Shown here piece by piece: positions 63,787 to 64,000 of a stretch of DNA of 64,000 bases. A model generated the notes under the pieces. That model was given only the letters and a program-made list of their open reading frames with translations, did no database searches and had not been told where the DNA came from. Both the position numbers and the translations under genes were made by a program. The stretch's first letter is position 1. Each line of letters opens with the position of its first letter. Source of the stretch: Anadara kagoshimensis (taxonomy: Eukaryota; Mollusca; Bivalvia; Arcoida; Arcidae); contig CM037869.1 of the NCBI GenBank assembly GCA_021292105.1, forward strand, positions 5,799,001 to 5,863,000, written 5' to 3'.

Positions 63787-64000
63787 TAAACCACCCATTA
63801 TTTATTTATCAAAGTAATTAAGTTATCCAATTGTTCACTAATTCATCTATTTAGTTATAAAAATATATATGTTTTTTTCTGTGACATGCAAAATATTGTA
63901 ATATTATAATTGTCTAGGAAACCGGTTTATATAAGAGTTTACTCTTGTTCCGGGATCCTCTTTATATTATTTATTTGTAAATTGTACTGGAAACATAAAT

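Overview
The window is nuclear DNA from an animal, most likely a bivalve mollusc. Four spliced genes with GT-AG introns are visible, and three have clear animal identities. The rest is AT-rich DNA full of nested mobile elements and tandem arrays. The bivalve call is an inference. It rests on a repeat family with an AGAGGCCCATGGGCC start and a GGTGAGCT hairpin end, which I associate with bivalve genomes.

Layout. (1) 12-7344, plus strand: the last four coding exons of a mitochondrial glutamyl-tRNA synthetase (EARS2). Its first visible intron holds a 44-bp minisatellite and a 2.6-kb element with about 14 copies of a 145-bp monomer. A 26-bp array of about 64 units starts about 48 nt after the stop codon, and a 45-bp array follows it. 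(2) 14082-15739, minus strand: the last two visible exons of an ankyrin-repeat/SOCS-box (ASB-like) protein. (3) 18205-27422, plus strand, with a 3'UTR exon to about 29230: a complete five-coding-exon gene for a 172-residue, divergent translationally controlled tumour protein (TCTP/TPT1-like). A 2.1-kb array of 54-bp units lies in its third intron. (4) 32972-56163, minus strand: 17 exons of centromere protein I (CENP-I/Mis6). Only the N-terminal exon(s) are missing. (5) 56.8-64 kb: no host gene found. It holds a 2.5-kb TTAA-flanked element, a smaller inverted-repeat element, LINE reverse-transcriptase remnants in both orientations, and an 860-bp inverted-repeat element.

The genes have unrelated jobs: organellar translation, probable ubiquitin-ligase substrate recognition, a growth-associated TCTP fold protein, and kinetochore assembly. 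Nothing suggests an operon or shared pathway. All exon joins given here were checked for reading-frame phase across each intron.

The most interesting material is repeat biology: a three-level nested insertion inside a CENP-I intron with a perfect 8-bp target duplication; two minisatellites grown from the same dispersed repeat; three copies of one element with about 14, 7 and 2 internal monomers; a four-unit higher-order repeat; and a 26-bp array whose variable sites are CpG positions. I found no convincing undescribed biochemical system.
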